IMG/VR virus record: IMGVR_UViG_3300006737_000218
Location: 1 to 23,590 of that record
DNA: 23,590 bases
Strand: one strand, 5' to 3'
DNA from: a virus
In this document: in pieces, positions 23,108 to 23,590 of the stretch
Layout: every line of letters starts with the position of its first letter
Position numbering within the stretch: position 1 is the first letter of the stretch
The notes under the pieces: model-generated
Database searches by the model: none
What the model was told of the DNA's origin: nothing
The model's input: the letters and a program-made list of their open reading frames with translations, nothing else
Program-made: the position numbers and the translations under genes

Positions 23108-23590
23108 ATGGTAGATCCTATAATAAAATCACTTGAAAAAGTGGATAAGGAAAAAACATCAACACTTGTTGAAATGGCTAAAACCTTAGTAGATACTAAG
23201 AAAGCTATTGAAGAATCTGAAAAGAAAACCAAGGATTTAAAGGAAAAAGCTAGGCTTTTATCTGAAGAACAAATTCCTAATTTTCTACAAGAAATGGGTG
23301 TAGATGCTATAAAAACTCCCTTTGGTACTATTGGATATGATCTAAAGTATAGAGGGCATATTTCTAGGGCTAATCAATCGCAAGCTCACGATTGGTTGAG
23401 AAAAGAAGGTCATGGAGATATTATCAAAACAGAAGTGTCAGCAAGTTTTGGAATGGGTGAGTCTGACAAAGCGCAAAATATGTTAGCGTCTTTGCGTGAT
23501 AATGGTATGAATCCAAACTTTAAAGAAGGCGTTCATCACTCAACTCTATCATCTTGGATCAAAAATATGACTGAGAAAGGTAAAGATATA
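23108..23590 (+). CDS. Conserved phage protein of replication module (3' end outside window)
   Basis: 161 codons are visible and the frame is still open at the right edge. AAAGGAG (23096-23102) sits 5 nt before the ATG. Residues about 8-55 form a charged coiled coil (LEKVDKEKTSTLVEM, EESEKKTKDLKEKA), then IPNFLQEMGVDAIKT and a domain with AHDWLRKEGHGDIIKTEV, FGMGESDKAQNML and GVHHSTLSSWIKNM. I recall this layout (coiled coil, WL..nG.gdiik, Vh..TL..W) from proteins encoded near replication genes of many podoviruses, but no function is established to my knowledge; DNA or protein binding is a guess. Confidence 0.7.
   Translation, partial: MVDPIIKSLEKVDKEKTSTLVEMAKTLVDTKKAIEESEKKTKDLKEKARLLSEEQIPNFLQEMGVDAIKTPFGTIGYDLKYRGHISRANQSQAHDWLRKEGHGDIIKTEVSASFGMGESDKAQNMLASLRDNGMNPNFKEGVHHSTLSSWIKNMTEKGKDI

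Overview
The window reads as the late (virion) half of an AT-rich tailed-phage genome plus the edge of its replication module. Genes are packed almost without gaps, most start codons overlap the previous stop (ATGA, TAATG, TAGTG), and no tRNA, rRNA, integrase or host metabolic gene is visible. The families present suggest a marine podovirus infecting an AT-rich alphaproteobacterium of the SAR11/Pelagibacter kind, of the sort seen in ocean viromes: S74-chaperone fibres, glycine-rich adhesin, several 2-oxoglutarate oxygenases, a propeller-like tail protein, a T7-like series of internal virion proteins, a RecB-like exonuclease and a SNF2-type helicase. The host and lineage are inference from gene content, not a database result.

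Layout. 1-4850: adsorption module. It holds a fibre entering from the left edge, a protein of 22-residue repeats, a second fibre whose C-terminal third is a paralogue of the first, a glycine-rich adhesin-like protein and a small conserved protein. 4881-7434: five translationally coupled genes. Three are recognisable 2OG-Fe(II) oxygenases, one is a degenerate relative and the last is unknown. 7472-9400: large tail protein. 9400-10785: a fifth oxygenase-like gene and four small genes, including a 43-residue very basic protein. 10785-13330: three glycosyltransferases, one GT-B and two tandem paralogous GT-A. 13369-20781: virion interior proteins in a size order that mirrors T7 gp13-gp14-gp15-gp16, including a GNAT-fold protein in the gp13 position. 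20774-20950: XhlA-like single-pass membrane protein. 20963-23042: PD-(D/E)XK exonuclease and, convergent with it and overlapping by 101 nt, a SNF2-family helicase, the only minus-strand gene. 23108-end: a plus-strand gene of the next module with its own SD and a sigma70-like promoter.

How the parts may work together. Both fibres should trimerise and then cut off their S74 chaperones by a Ser-Lys dyad. The tail protein and the interior proteins would form the nozzle and ejection machinery. The most interesting part is the enzyme set placed inside the structural module: four or five oxygenases and three glycosyltransferases, with no DNA methyltransferase or other nucleotide-modification gene in view. 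This fits hydroxylation followed by glycosylation of a virion or host-surface target, but the substrate cannot be read from the sequence.
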